DNA from: Erythrobacteraceae bacterium | Lineage (GTDB): Bacteria; Pseudomonadota; Alphaproteobacteria; Sphingomonadales; Sphingomonadaceae | Length of the DNA: 51,006 nucleotides | Assembly: GCA_027489065.1 (NCBI GenBank) | Contig: JAIYAM010000020.1 | Coordinates: forward strand, 1-51,006 | Direction: 5' to 3' | Shown: piece after piece, positions 27,280-36,762 of the stretch | How the letters are laid out: every line of letters begins with the position of its first letter | Position numbering within the stretch: position 1 is the stretch's first letter | Position numbers and translations under genes: made by a program | The notes under the pieces: model-generated | The model's input: the letters and a program-made list of their open reading frames with translations, nothing else | Told to the model about the DNA's origin: nothing | The model's database searches: none

Positions 27280-29610
27280 ATGCGCCAGAAGGAATTGCGG
27301 CTCGCTCTCGTGTGCTATGGCGGCGTCAGCCTGGCGGTCTACATGCACGGGATCACCAAGGAGGTGTGGCACCTCGCCCGCGCCAGCCGTGCGTTCCACC
27401 ATCCGGCGGCCACCTCGCTGAGCGGTGTGGCAGCGGCCTATCGCGATTTTCTGGGCGTGATCGAACGCGATCACGGCTTGCAGGTCAGGGTTCTGCCCGA
27501 TGTGCTGACCGGCGCCAGCGCCGGGGGCATCAATGCGATCTTCCTCGCGCAGGCGATCCATGCCGGAGACAGTCTCGAGCCCCTGACCGACCTGTGGCTC
27601 GCCAATGCCGATGTCGAGGCCCTCACCGATCCCGAGGCAGAGCCGATGTGGCGCTATGCCAAGCTATGGGCGCAGCCGATCGCCGAGTGGTTCCTCTCGC
27701 GCCCCGGCAATGCGGTAAGCGCGACCGTCTCGCCCGAGACCCGCGCCGAGGTGCGCGCCAAGGTGTCCAGGCTGGTGCGCGGGCGCTGGTTCAGCCCGCC
27801 GTTCTCGGGCGAGAAGTTCTCCGGCATGCTGTTCGAGGCGCTGACCCGCATGGCAGAAGAGGGCGACGGCATCCCGCTGCTCCCGGCGGGCTATCCGATC
27901 GACCTTGCCGTGACCGCCACCGACTTCCGCGGGCACCCCGAAACCCTGCGCTTGAACTCGCCCCCGCAGATCGAGGAAAGCGAGCACCGCCTGCCGATCA
28001 CCTTCCGCGCGCGGGTCGGCGAAGGGGGCTCCAAGCGCCCGGGCGGGAGGCTGGCGGACCCGCTCGAACTGGTGCTGGCGGCCCGCGCGACGGCGAGCTT
28101 TCCCGGCGCCTTCCCGCCGCTCACCATCGCCGAGATCGACCGCCTCGCCGAGGCCGAGGGGCATTGCTGGGAAACCCGCGCCGCCTTCCTCGCGCGGACC
28201 ATGCCCACCCATGTCGCACGCGGCACGATTGCCGAGGTTGCGCTTATCGACGGAGCAGTGCTGGTCAACGCGCCTTTCGGAGCCGCGCTCGCCGGCCTGT
28301 ATGGCCGCCCGGCCCAGCGCGAGGTGGACCGCCGCTTCGTCTATCTCGATCCGCGCCCTGACGGTGCCGGGCCGACCCCGGCGATGCGCACCCGCGCGGT
28401 CGGCTTCTTCGGCGCGATCTTCGGTTCGCTCTCGACGATCCCGCGCGAACAGCCGATCCGCGACGATCTGGAGCGCATCGCCCAGCAATCGCGCGATGCC
28501 GGCCGGCTGAAGCGCATCGTCATGGAGTTGCAGCCCGACATCGATCACGCGGTCGAGAAGCTGTTCGGCTACACCTTCCTGCTCGACCGCCCCACTCCCA
28601 AGCGCCTCGCCGCCTGGCGCACCAAGGCCCAGCAGGCCGCCGCCGAGCGCGCCGGCTATGCCTTCGGGGCCTATGCGCTGACCAAGTTCGAGGGGATCCT
28701 CGACCAGCTCGCCTCGCTGACCTTGAAGGCCGCCGGGCAGCCGATGGCCGACACGGCCCCGCTTGCCGAGGCCTTGCGCGCCGAGCTGGCGGCGCGGGGG
28801 CTCGGGCGACTCACCGATGCCGACGGCGGCGCGACCGCCCCGGCGATCGCTTTCTTCCGCGCGCATGACACCGGCTTCCGCATCCGTCGCCTCGAGATGC
28901 TGGCGAGAAAGCTGGCGCGCGACTGGCAGCTCGATCCCGACATCCCCGAGGAGGCCAGCGACCGCGCGCGCGACAGGCTCTACGAGATTCTTGCGCTCTA
29001 TCACCGCGCCGACGAGGACGTGCTCCACTCGCAGCGTTTCGCGGTGCTCGCGCTGGACGCGCTGCGCGAGCCGGGCGCGGTGCTCGATTTCCTCGCGACG
29101 CAGCGCCTGCTTCCCGCCACCGACCTTGCTGCCGAGGAACTGCTGATCGACGCGCTGGAGGACAGCCCCAGGATCCTGAAGCGGCGGATGCTGCTCACCT
29201 ATCTGGGCTTTCCCTTCTACGACGTCGCGACCTTGCCGCTTTCGCGCCACGAGGGCTTCGACGAGTTCAACCCCGTCAAGATCGACCGCATCTCGCCCGA
29301 CGACGCGCGCTCAATCCGAGAAGGCGGGACGACGGCGACCTTGCGGGGCATCGAGTTCTACAATTTCGGCGCCTTCTTCAGCCGCGACTACCGCGAGAAC
29401 GATTACCTGTGGGGACGCCTCCACGGAACGGAGCGGATGATCGACCTCGTCGCCTCGACGGTCGGCGGGGCGGTTCCCGAAGCGACGGTGCACGCCGGAA
29501 AGCGAGCCGCCTTCCTTGCCGTGCTCGACGAGGAGGAGGCCTCCGGGCGCTGCCAGAAGGGGCTGGTCGAACAGATCCGGCGCGAGGTCTACGAACGGAT
29601 GGGGGCCTGA
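27280..29610 (+). CDS. Patatin-like phospholipase (DUF3376-containing)
   Basis: 776 residues, starting at ATG 27280. The patatin catalytic dyad is present: GxSxG as GASAGG with Ser80, and DGA at 324-326. An N-terminal Gly-rich oxyanion turn is seen in YGGVSLAVYMHG. The C-terminal 350 residues match the DUF3376 type extension seen in large patatins. Probably a lipid acyl hydrolase; location (cytosolic or membrane-associated) is unknown, since there is no signal peptide. Stand-alone gene divergent from radA and convergent with the next gene. Confidence 0.9.
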   Translation: MRQKELRLALVCYGGVSLAVYMHGITKEVWHLARASRAFHHPAATSLSGVAAAYRDFLGVIERDHGLQVRVLPDVLTGASAGGINAIFLAQAIHAGDSLEPLTDLWLANADVEALTDPEAEPMWRYAKLWAQPIAEWFLSRPGNAVSATVSPETRAEVRAKVSRLVRGRWFSPPFSGEKFSGMLFEALTRMAEEGDGIPLLPAGYPIDLAVTATDFRGHPETLRLNSPPQIEESEHRLPITFRARVGEGGSKRPGGRLADPLELVLAARATASFPGAFPPLTIAEIDRLAEAEGHCWETRAAFLARTMPTHVARGTIAEVALIDGAVLVNAPFGAALAGLYGRPAQREVDRRFVYLDPRPDGAGPTPAMRTRAVGFFGAIFGSLSTIPREQPIRDDLERIAQQSRDAGRLKRIVMELQPDIDHAVEKLFGYTFLLDRPTPKRLAAWRTKAQQAAAERAGYAFGAYALTKFEGILDQLASLTLKAAGQPMADTAPLAEALRAELAARGLGRLTDADGGATAPAIAFFRAHDTGFRIRRLEMLARKLARDWQLDPDIPEEASDRARDRLYEILALYHRADEDVLHSQRFAVLALDALREPGAVLDFLATQRLLPATDLAAEELLIDALEDSPRILKRRMLLTYLGFPFYDVATLPLSRHEGFDEFNPVKIDRISPDDARSIREGGTTATLRGIEFYNFGAFFSRDYRENDYLWGRLHGTERMIDLVASTVGGAVPEATVHAGKRAAFLAVLDEEEASGRCQKGLVEQIRREVYERMGA

Positions 29611-29623
29611 TCGCCCGCTGGAA

Positions 29624-30247
29624 TCAGGGTCTCACCACCCCGAAGAACAGGAGCATGACCAGCCGCGAATCCTCGGGGCTTGTGCCGAATCCGGGGGCGG
29701 CGTTGTGGAACTGCCAGGGCGAAAACAGCAGCAGCCGGTTGAAGCGCGCAGGCACGCGCATCGTGCGCTCCCACTTGGCGGGAAGACAGGTGTCCTTGTT
29801 GACCACGTCCTCGATCAGCGCGTTGATGTCATCATAGCCCGAGGCGGCGATCTTCACCGGGTCTTGCGGCACGGCCTCGAGGCCGGTGCGCTTGTGGCGG
29901 AAGAAATCGGTGCCGCCCGCGTCAGGTCTGGCGCAGTCTTCGGGGCGCGACAGATAGAGGATGCCAGAGTAAGCCGCCGGGTCGACATGGACCCCGCTCT
30001 TGCCCTTGGCACCCTTGCCGGTCAGGCGGCAGGTCCCGTGCTGGGTGCCGGGCGCAGGGCCGAGCGTCACCCCGAGCAGCCGGGAGACGGCCGCATCGAT
30101 CGGCGCGGTGTCGAGCGGACGGGTGGAGTTCAGACCGGGGAAATTGCCGTGCTGGAGCGCCGGGTCATATCCCAGCCCCAGCGCCGCACGCCGCGCCGCG
30201 TAGGGGTCCGACAGGAAGTCGTCGACGATCAGCAGCGAAGGGAGCAT
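29624..30247 (-). CDS. DUF6445-type 2OG-Fe(II)-oxygenase-like protein
   Basis: 207 residues. A 2-oxoglutarate/iron facial-triad pattern is visible: HVD in SGVHVDPAAYSGILYLS, and a distal His in SPWQFHNAAPGFG. This resembles the small DUF6445 family as I recall it. Start ATG 30247 leaves a compact domain; the upstream frame to 30535 is only shadow of dnaJ. Substrate unknown. Lies 10 nt downstream of dnaJ, so it may be co-transcribed with the heat-shock genes. Confidence 0.78.
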   Translation of the reverse strand: MLPSLLIVDDFLSDPYAARRAALGLGYDPALQHGNFPGLNSTRPLDTAPIDAAVSRLLGVTLGPAPGTQHGTCRLTGKGAKGKSGVHVDPAAYSGILYLSRPEDCARPDAGGTDFFRHKRTGLEAVPQDPVKIAASGYDDINALIEDVVNKDTCLPAKWERTMRVPARFNRLLLFSPWQFHNAAPGFGTSPEDSRLVMLLFFGVVRP

Positions 30248-30257
30248 GGCCTGCTCG

Positions 30258-31412
30258 CTAGCCCCCGAAGGCGTCCTTGAGCTTGGCGAAGAAGCTGCGG
30301 CTTTCGGGGCACTCGTCCCCGGTCTCGGTCGCCTTGAACTCCTCGAGAATTTCCTTCTGGCGGCGCGAAAGCTTGGTGGGTGTCTCGACCACGATCTCGA
30401 CCACCATGTCGCCGCGCCCGCGTCCTTGCAGAACCGGCATGCCGGCGCCGCGGATGCGCAGCTGCTTGCCCGACTGGATGCCTGCGGGAATGTCGAGGCG
30501 GTTGGTCGAACCGTCGAGGTCGGGGATCTCGACACAGCCGCCGAGCGCCGCCGTGGTGAAGCTCACCGGCACGCGGGTGGCGAGCGTCGTGCCCTCGCGC
30601 TCGAACACCGAGTGCGGCTTGACGTGGAGGAAGATGTAGAGATCGCCCGCCGGGGAACCGCGCTGCCCGGCCTCGCCCTTGCCGGACAAGCGGATGCGGG
30701 TGCCGGTGTCGACGCCTGCGGGAATATCGACCTTGAGGGTCTGCGCCTTGTCGACCCGGCCTTCGCCGCGGCAGACACGGCAGGGGTTCTCGATCACCGC
30801 GCCGCGGCCATTGCAGGTCGGGCACGGGCGCTCGATCACGAACAGGCCCTGCTTGGCGCGCACAGACCCCATGCCGTGGCACAGGTTGCACTGGCGTTCC
30901 GAGGTGCCCGGCGTGGCGCCGGTGCCGTCGCAGGTGTCGCAGGATGCGCTGACCTCGATCTCGATCTCGGTGGACTTGCCGTTGAAGGCTTCCTCGAGGC
31001 TGACCTGCATATCGTAACGCAGGTCCGCGCCGCGCCGGGTCTGCTGGCGCTGCTGCGCTCCGCCGCCGAAGGCGCTGCCGAAGATCGTCTCGAAAATGTC
31101 GCCGATATCGGCGAAGTCGCCGCGGCCGCCGAAACCACCACCGCCGAAGGGACCGCCCCCTCCCCCGCCGTTCATGCCCTGGGTGAAGGCCTCGTGACCA
31201 TAGCGATCATAGGCCGCGCGTTTCTGCGGGTCCTTGAGGCAGTCATAGGCCTCGCTGATCGCCTTGAACTTGGCCTCGCACTCGGTGTCGCCCGGATTGC
31301 GGTCCGGGTGATACTTCATGGCGAGCTTGCGGTAGGCGCTCTTCAGCGTCCCCGCGTCGCAATCGCGGGTGACCTCGAGCATGGCGTAGTAATCGAGCTG
31401 GGCGCTGGACAT
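30258..31412 (-). CDS. dnaJ: Chaperone DnaJ
   Basis: 384 residues. J domain (1-70) with HPD in KYHPDRNPGD, Gly/Phe-rich linker, four zinc-binding CxxCxGxG repeats (CDTCDGTG, CNLCHGMG, CPTCNGRG, CRVCRGEG), then the two substrate-binding C-terminal domains. Delivers substrates to DnaK and stimulates its ATPase. Lies 91 nt downstream of dnaK on the same strand. Confidence 0.97.
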   Translation of the reverse strand: MSSAQLDYYAMLEVTRDCDAGTLKSAYRKLAMKYHPDRNPGDTECEAKFKAISEAYDCLKDPQKRAAYDRYGHEAFTQGMNGGGGGGPFGGGGFGGRGDFADIGDIFETIFGSAFGGGAQQRQQTRRGADLRYDMQVSLEEAFNGKSTEIEIEVSASCDTCDGTGATPGTSERQCNLCHGMGSVRAKQGLFVIERPCPTCNGRGAVIENPCRVCRGEGRVDKAQTLKVDIPAGVDTGTRIRLSGKGEAGQRGSPAGDLYIFLHVKPHSVFEREGTTLATRVPVSFTTAALGGCVEIPDLDGSTNRLDIPAGIQSGKQLRIRGAGMPVLQGRGRGDMVVEIVVETPTKLSRRQKEILEEFKATETGDECPESRSFFAKLKDAFGG

Positions 31413-31452
31413 GTGCGTGACCTATTCCCCGTGACCAGACGCCGCCGACACG

Positions 31453-31469
31453 CCGGACGCGAGGTCCGG
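31453..31469 (-). other. Hairpin between dnaK and dnaJ
   Basis: CCGGAC-GCGAG-GTCCGG forms a six-base stem in the intergenic RNA. It has no T-run, so it may lower read-through or protect the dnaK message rather than terminate fully. Confidence 0.4.
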
Positions 31470-31503
31470 GCGCATCGGCTGCGATCTGGGTTGCATCGGG
31501 GCC

Positions 31504-33426
31504 TTAGCCCTTCTTGTCTTCGTCGACCTCGGAGAACTCGGCATCGACGACATCTTCGTCGACCGGCTTCTCGGCCGCAGCTTCCGCTTCAGCGTCCGGC
31601 CCTGCGGCCTGCTGCTGTTCGTAGATCTGCTGGCCCATCTTCATCGCGCTTTGCGTCAGCGCCTGCGCCTTGGCGTTGATGTCATCGGCATCGCCGCCCT
31701 CGAGCGCGGTCTTGACCGCCGCGATGGCTTCCTCGACCTCGGTCTTGGTTGCTGCGTCGATCTTCGCGCCGTGCTCTTCGAGCTGCTTTTCGGTCGCATG
31801 GACGAGGCTGTCGGCCTGGTTGCGCGCTTCCGCGGCAGCTTTCCGCTTCTTGTCCTCTTCGGCGAACTTCTCGGCGTCCTTCACCATCTGGTCGATGTCA
31901 GCGTCGCTGAGACCGCCCGAGGCCTGGATCTTGATCGTCTGTTCCTTGCCGGTGCCCTTGTCGCGCGCCGCCACCGAGACGATGCCGTTGGCGTCGATAT
32001 CGAAGGTCACCTCGATCTGCGGCACGCCGCGCGGCGCGGGCGGGATCCCGATCAGGTCGAAATTGCCGAGCAGCTTGTTGTCCGCCGCCATCTCGCGCTC
32101 GCCCTGATAGACCTTGATCGTCACCGCGTTCTGGTTGTCCTCGGCGGTCGAATAGGTCTGGGTCTTCTTGGTCGGGATAGTGGTGTTGCGGTCGATCATG
32201 CGGGTGAACACGCCGCCCAGCGTTTCGATGCCGAGCGAGAGCGGGGTCACGTCGAGCAGCAGCACGTCCTTGACGTCGCCCTGCAGCACGCCTGCCTGAA
32301 TGGCCGCGCCCATGGCGACGACTTCATCCGGGTTCACGCCGGTGTGGGGCTTGGCACCGAAGAAGCTCTCGACGACTTCGCGCACCTTGGGCATGCGGGT
32401 CATGCCGCCCACGAGGATCACCTCGTCGACTTGGTCCTTCGAGATGCCCGCGTCCGCGAGCGCCTTCTTGCACGGATCGAGCGTGCGCTGGATCAGCCCG
32501 TCGACCATCTTTTCGAGGTCGGCGCGGGTGATCGTTTCCACGAGGTGCAAGGGGGTGGTGGTGCCGCCTTCCATGCGCGCGGTGATGAAGGGCAGGTTGA
32601 TTTCGGTGGTCGCCGCGCTCGACAGTTCGATCTTGGCCTTTTCCGCCGCTTCCTTGAGCCGCTGAAGCGCGAGCTTGTCGGTCTTGAGGTCCATGCCCTC
32701 CTTCTTCTTGAAGGATTCGGCCAGGAACTCGACGATCGCGTTGTCGAAGTCTTCGCCGCCAAGGAACGTGTCGCCGTTGGTCGACTTCACCTCGAACACG
32801 CCGTCACCGATCTCGAGAATCGAGACGTCGAAGGTGCCGCCGCCAAGGTCATAAACGGCAATGGTCTTGCCATCTTCCTTGTCCATCCCGTAGGCGAGCG
32901 CCGCGGCGGTCGGCTCGTTGATGATGCGCAGCACTTCGAGGCCGGCGATCTGGCCGGCATCCTTGGTCGCCTGACGCTGGGCGTCGTTGAAGTAGGCCGG
33001 AACGGTGATGACGGCCTGCGTCACGCTTTCGCCAAGATAGCTCTCGGCGGTTTCCTTCATCTTCTGGAGGATGAAGGCAGAGACCTGCGACGGGCTGTAA
33101 TCCTCGCCGCCGGCATTGACCCAGGCATCGCCGTTCTTGCCCTTGACGATGGAGTAGGGAACCAGGCCCATGTCCTTCTTGGTCAGCGGGTCTTCGAAGC
33201 GGCGGCCGATCAGGCGCTTGATTGCGAAGAGGGTGTTGTCGGGGTTTGTGACCGCCTGACGCTTGGCCGGCTGCCCGATCAGGCGCTGGCCATCCTTGGT
33301 GAAGGCGACGATCGACGGCGTGGTGCGCGCGCCTTCCGAGTTCTCGATCACCTTGGGCTTGCCGCCGTCCATGACAGCAACGCAGGAGTTGGTGGTGCCG
33401 AGGTCGATACCGATTACTTTACCCAT
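31504..33426 (-). CDS. dnaK: Chaperone DnaK (Hsp70)
   Basis: 640 residues. ATPase domain begins [17 protein letters not shown] and carries the phosphate-2 motif [15 protein letters not shown]; the linker [15 protein letters not shown] leads to the substrate-binding domain, and the C-terminus ends with an acidic tail. ATG 33426 gives the family N-terminus; the frame to 33441 adds five residues without support. A sigma-32-like promoter lies about 90-120 nt upstream. Works with DnaJ and GrpE, both in the window. Confidence 0.98.
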   Translation of the reverse strand: MGKVIGIDLGTTNSCVAVMDGGKPKVIENSEGARTTPSIVAFTKDGQRLIGQPAKRQAVTNPDNTLFAIKRLIGRRFEDPLTKKDMGLVPYSIVKGKNGDAWVNAGGEDYSPSQVSAFILQKMKETAESYLGESVTQAVITVPAYFNDAQRQATKDAGQIAGLEVLRIINEPTAAALAYGMDKEDGKTIAVYDLGGGTFDVSILEIGDGVFEVKSTNGDTFLGGEDFDNAIVEFLAESFKKKEGMDLKTDKLALQRLKEAAEKAKIELSSAATTEINLPFITARMEGGTTTPLHLVETITRADLEKMVDGLIQRTLDPCKKALADAGISKDQVDEVILVGGMTRMPKVREVVESFFGAKPHTGVNPDEVVAMGAAIQAGVLQGDVKDVLLLDVTPLSLGIETLGGVFTRMIDRNTTIPTKKTQTYSTAEDNQNAVTIKVYQGEREMAADNKLLGNFDLIGIPPAPRGVPQIEVTFDIDANGIVSVAARDKGTGKEQTIKIQASGGLSDADIDQMVKDAEKFAEEDKKRKAAAEARNQADSLVHATEKQLEEHGAKIDAATKTEVEEAIAAVKTALEGGDADDINAKAQALTQSAMKMGQQIYEQQQAAGPDAEAEAAAEKPVDEDVVDAEFSEVDEDKKG

Positions 33427-33517
33427 TGTTTCCCCATCCATAAGGAATTGTTGGACACCGCTGCCGTCGGCTTCCCGGTAACCGGCAAAGCGCCTTGGCG
33501 GCTCGTTTGTGAGGGCG

Positions 33518-33545
33518 ATATAGGTGTGGTTTCGCTTGGCACAAG
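33518..33545 (-). promoter_or_regulatory. Sigma-32-like heat-shock promoter of dnaK
   Basis: On the minus strand CTTG (33542-33545), a 17-nt spacer, then CCTATAT (33518-33524) matches the alphaproteobacterial RpoH pattern of CTTG and CCCCATNT-like boxes. It sits about 92 nt from the dnaK start. No HrcA-bound CIRCE inverted repeat is seen here. Confidence 0.6.
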
Positions 33546-33603
33546 AGAGCGGGGCCCCTAGTTTCGCAGGCCTTCCACGCCCTTTATTCTGGAGACATCA
33601 CCC

Positions 33604-34095
33604 GTGAACGCGATCCGACGCGCCGCTCTGCTCGCCGCAGCCGCTGCCCTGTTCCCGCTGCTGGCCGCCTGTTCGCCTGCGGGCGAGGCGCCTCAGGACA
33701 AGACTGCCGCGGCCAGCGCCTCGGGGCTGACGGTGAGCAACGCGCGCCTGGTGCTCGCCCCGGTGGCGGGCAATCCGGCGGCGGTCTATTTCGATCTGTC
33801 CTACAACGGCGCGCCCGGCGTAAGCCTCACCGGTGTCGATGTGGAGGGTGCGGGAATGACGATGATCCACGACTATGCCGAAGAAGCAGGCAAGATGCGC
33901 ATGGTGATGACCGATGCGGTGCCGCTCGCTGCGGGAACCCCGGTGAATTTCGCACCGGGAGGTTTGCACGTCATGGCCATGGACCCGGGCAGCGAGCTCA
34001 AGCCGGGCAGCATCGCCAAGGTCACGCTGACCCTCTCGGACGAAACGAAGGTAAGCATCGAGGCGCCCGTGCGCGCCGCTGGGGATGAACGCTGA
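33604..34095 (+). CDS. Periplasmic copper chaperone PCu(A)C family lipoprotein
   Basis: 163 residues. Lipoprotein signal with LAAC at about residue 23. The copper-binding H(M)X10MX21HXM motif fits exactly: HDYAEEAGKMRM, then 21 residues to HVM. It delivers Cu(I) to cytochrome oxidase in other bacteria (established knowledge). Start is GTG 33604, eight to nine bases after GGAG. It overlaps the next gene's probable start and is divergent from dnaK. Confidence 0.93.
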   Translation: MNAIRRAALLAAAAALFPLLAACSPAGEAPQDKTAAASASGLTVSNARLVLAPVAGNPAAVYFDLSYNGAPGVSLTGVDVEGAGMTMIHDYAEEAGKMRMVMTDAVPLAAGTPVNFAPGGLHVMAMDPGSELKPGSIAKVTLTLSDETKVSIEAPVRAAGDER

Positions 34096-34613
34096 GCCCA
34101 ACCCGAACACCTGACGCGATCACGAGCCGTGCCTGCCCGGCGGGCGGCGATCGGCCGCTGACGGCGGGGGAGATCACGCTCGCCGCATCGGTGTTCGGCA
34201 CGGCGATCGACTATCGCAGCGTCACGGTGAAGCGCCGCAAGTTCTTCCCCTTCCAGCCGCGCGGGGTGACGATGGCGCCGATGGGGCACCTCCACTTCCA
34301 CCCCCGTGCCCCGCACTACTGCGACGACTTTGCCGCGTCCGACCTCAACAGGCAGGCGCATTTCATCCACGAAATGACGCATGTCTGGCAGGCCCAGACC
34401 CTCGGCCGCTGGTATCTCGTCCTGCGCCGCCACCCCTGGTGCCGCTATGACTATGCGTTGCGGCCCGGTTGGCACCTTGCGCAATACGGGCTGGAGCAGC
34501 AGGCCGAGATCGTGCGCCATGCCTTCATGCTGCGCTGCGGAGCGACCTTGCCGGGTGTCGCCGACCCGGCAGCCTATGGGGCGTTGGTCGATTTTCCGGG
34601 AGCGGCGGGCTGA
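34092..34613 (+). CDS. vgr-related small protein
   Basis: Up to 173 residues. Recognisable block LTAGEITLAASVFGTAIDY, then GHLHFHP and the His/Glu motif IHEMTHVWQ, typical of the small protein annotated as 'vgr related protein' in sphingomonads; HEMTH looks like a zinc-protease-type HExxH site. No ATG, GTG or TTG lies upstream of this block in frame; the first conventional start is GTG 34191, which would cut off the conserved N-terminal block. I therefore place the start at CTG 34092, which overlaps the stop of the copper chaperone (CTGA). The start is uncertain; the C-terminal part is secure. Confidence 0.6.
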   Translation: MSPTRTPDAITSRACPAGGDRPLTAGEITLAASVFGTAIDYRSVTVKRRKFFPFQPRGVTMAPMGHLHFHPRAPHYCDDFAASDLNRQAHFIHEMTHVWQAQTLGRWYLVLRRHPWCRYDYALRPGWHLAQYGLEQQAEIVRHAFMLRCGATLPGVADPAAYGALVDFPGAAG

Positions 34614-34644
34614 GCACCGGGCGTGCCCTGCCCGCCGTCTCGCC

Positions 34645-34911
34645 TTAGCGGCAGCTCACCCGCCGCTCGCGCCCGCGGCGGTCGATACGGTAGCAGCGGC
34701 CGTCGTCCTTCTTGATGAGCGTGCCCGCAGCGCCGCCCGCTGCCGCGCCGATCGCTGCGCCCGTGCCGATGTCGCCGCCCGTCACGGCGCCCACCGCCGC
34801 GCCGACCGCCGCGCCGCCGAGCGCGCCTTCCCCGGCATAATTGCTCGCGCAGGCACCCAGCCCGAGCATTGCAGTGAGGCCCAGCGCGGTAGCCTTGAAG
34901 CTCTTGGTCAT
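34645..34911 (-). CDS. Glycine-zipper lipoprotein
   Basis: 88 residues. Lipoprotein signal with GACAS as lipobox, then a Gly/Ala-rich stretch (GGAAVGAAVGAVTGG, GAAIGAAAGGAAG) with GxxxG spacing, and a short basic tail with two Cys (RCYRIDRRG...SC). Gly-zipper outer-membrane lipoproteins of this kind stabilise the envelope or form oligomers. Start ATG 34911 fits a signal peptide; the frame to 34956 does not. Located between the copper chaperone group and grpE. Confidence 0.82.
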   Translation of the reverse strand: MTKSFKATALGLTAMLGLGACASNYAGEGALGGAAVGAAVGAVTGGDIGTGAAIGAAAGGAAGTLIKKDDGRCYRIDRRGRERRVSCR

Positions 34912-35014
34912 CAGAAACTCTCCTAGGATTGATCGTGCAAGGATCAACCGGAGCAAGGCTTCCGATGTTCCGCCGCTCGCCCCGCGTGAGGCTGCGCTCG
35001 GCGTGTATCGGGCG

Positions 35015-35590
35015 TCAGTCGGGCTTTTTCGCCACCGCGACCATCGCCGCGCGCAGCAAGCGATCCTTGATCATCCACCCGGCCTGCATTTCGGAGACCA
35101 CCGTGCCCGGCTCGTGATCGGCGCTCGGCACTTCGATCATCGCCTGGTGCTGGTTGGGATCGAGCGGCAGGCCGACCGCCGCGATGCGGGTGATACCGTG
35201 GCTGGCGAAGACCTTTTCGAGCTCCCGCTGGGTCGCTTCCAGACCGATCACGAGGCCCTTCATGCTCTCGTCGGCGCGCAGACCTTCGGGGATCGCCTGC
35301 ACCGCGCGGGCGAGGTTGTCGGCGACGCTCAGGATATCGCGGGCAAAGCCGGTCGCGGCATAGGCGCGCGCCTCGTCCTTCTCGCGCTCCAGACGGCGGC
35401 GCACGTTCTGTGTTTCGGCCTGGGCGTAGAGCACTTCCTGCTTGGCCGCCTCGAGATCGCGCTTCAGCGACTCGAGCGCCTCGCCGAATCCTTCAGAGGC
35501 GTCCTCGTCCCCGCCTTCGCGCATGTGCTCGGGCACGCCCTTCAATTCGTCTTCAGCCGCCTGATCCAGCGGCTTTTCATTCTCGGTCAT
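35015..35590 (-). CDS. grpE: Nucleotide exchange factor GrpE
   Basis: 191 residues. Acidic N-terminal tail, long coiled coil (LKRDLEAAKQEVLYAQAETQ and NVRRRLEREKDEARAYA), and the C-terminal beta domain (ITRIAAVGLPLDPNQHQA). Exchanges ADP on DnaK. ATG 35590; follows hrcA by 17 nt on the same strand, the common order in alphaproteobacteria. Confidence 0.95.
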   Translation of the reverse strand: MTENEKPLDQAAEDELKGVPEHMREGGDEDASEGFGEALESLKRDLEAAKQEVLYAQAETQNVRRRLEREKDEARAYAATGFARDILSVADNLARAVQAIPEGLRADESMKGLVIGLEATQRELEKVFASHGITRIAAVGLPLDPNQHQAMIEVPSADHEPGTVVSEMQAGWMIKDRLLRAAMVAVAKKPD

Positions 35591-35607
35591 GTCGTGTGGC
35601 TTTCCAT

Positions 35608-36651
35608 TCAAGCGATGAGCTTGCCCAGTGAACGGGCGGTCAGATCCACCATGGGGACAACCCGCGCGTAATTCAACCGCGTGGGCCCGATCACGCCCAG
35701 CACGCCGACGACTCTGCCCTCGCGATCGCGGTAGGGCGAGGCGATCACCGACGATCCCGAAAGCGCGAAAAGCCGGTTCTCGGATCCGATGAAAATGCGC
35801 GTCGCCTCGGCCTCGCGGGCCGAATCGAGGAGCTGGGCGACCGACTGCTTGTTCTCGAGGTCCTCGAGCAGCATCCGCACCCGTTCGATGTCGCCCAGGG
35901 CCGCCTCGTCGAGCAGATTCGCCGCGCCGCGCACGATGAGCACGGGCCGCGCGGCGGCATCCTCGCTCCATACCGCAAGGCCCCGCTCCACCAGATCGCG
36001 CGAGGCATCGTCGAGCTGCGATTTACCGGTGCCGATCTCGGCGCGCATCGCCTGCGCCGCCTCGGCCAGTGTGCGCCCCGCGAGCCGCGCGGTGATGTAG
36101 TTCGAGGCGCGGTCGAGCGCCCCGGGATCGAGCGCTCCGCCGATGGTGACGACGCGGTTCTCGACCCCGCCGTCCTCGCCGACGAGCACCGCGAGCGCCC
36201 GGCCCTGCCCGAGGTCGACAAGGCTGAACTGGGCAAGCTTCTGTTCGCGCGGCGCCACCAGCACCATTCCCGCCGCGCCCGACAGGTCGGAGAGGATCGC
36301 GCTCGCCTGCTTCAGTGCCGCCTCGACCGGGCCGGCCTCCGCCAGCCGGCTCTCGATCGCCGCCTGTTCTTCGCGCGTGGGCTCGGCCACGCGCATCATC
36401 CCGTCGACGAAGATCCTGAGGCCCGCGTCGGTCGGCATCCGCCCCGCGCTGGTGTGCGGCGCGGCGAGCAGGCCTGCCGTCTCAAGATCTGCCAGCACCG
36501 AACGTATCGAGGCGGGCGAGAGGTTGAGCGTGCCGTCGGCCGCCAGCGTCTTCGACCCCACCGGCTGCCCGCTGGCGATATATTCCTCGACCACGCGCTG
36601 GAAAATGTCGCGCGCACGGCTCGTGAGTTCGGTGACGGGGAGCGAGGTCAT
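35608..36651 (-). CDS. hrcA: Heat-inducible transcription repressor HrcA
   Basis: 347 residues. Winged helix-turn-helix ([20 protein letters not shown], then [18 protein letters not shown]) and HrcA ligand domain ([15 protein letters not shown]), as expected. It represses groESL or similar genes at CIRCE elements. No CIRCE is visible in the 110 nt upstream or near dnaK, so its targets are presumably elsewhere. It is divergent from rph. Confidence 0.95.
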   Translation of the reverse strand: MTSLPVTELTSRARDIFQRVVEEYIASGQPVGSKTLAADGTLNLSPASIRSVLADLETAGLLAAPHTSAGRMPTDAGLRIFVDGMMRVAEPTREEQAAIESRLAEAGPVEAALKQASAILSDLSGAAGMVLVAPREQKLAQFSLVDLGQGRALAVLVGEDGGVENRVVTIGGALDPGALDRASNYITARLAGRTLAEAAQAMRAEIGTGKSQLDDASRDLVERGLAVWSEDAAARPVLIVRGAANLLDEAALGDIERVRMLLEDLENKQSVAQLLDSAREAEATRIFIGSENRLFALSGSSVIASPYRDREGRVVGVLGVIGPTRLNYARVVPMVDLTARSLGKLIA

Positions 36652-36762
36652 GGGGACAAGCTAAGCCCTATCGCCAGCTTTCTCAATTTCCCTTGTCGCC
36701 GCGCTTGCCCGAGACGTGCACTTTCTTCTAGCGCGGGTTCCGACCAGAAAAGGAACCTACCC

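Noticed and set aside
36652..36762. CIRCE element in the hrcA-rph gap
   Set aside because: I found no TTAGCACTC/GAGTGCTAA pair.
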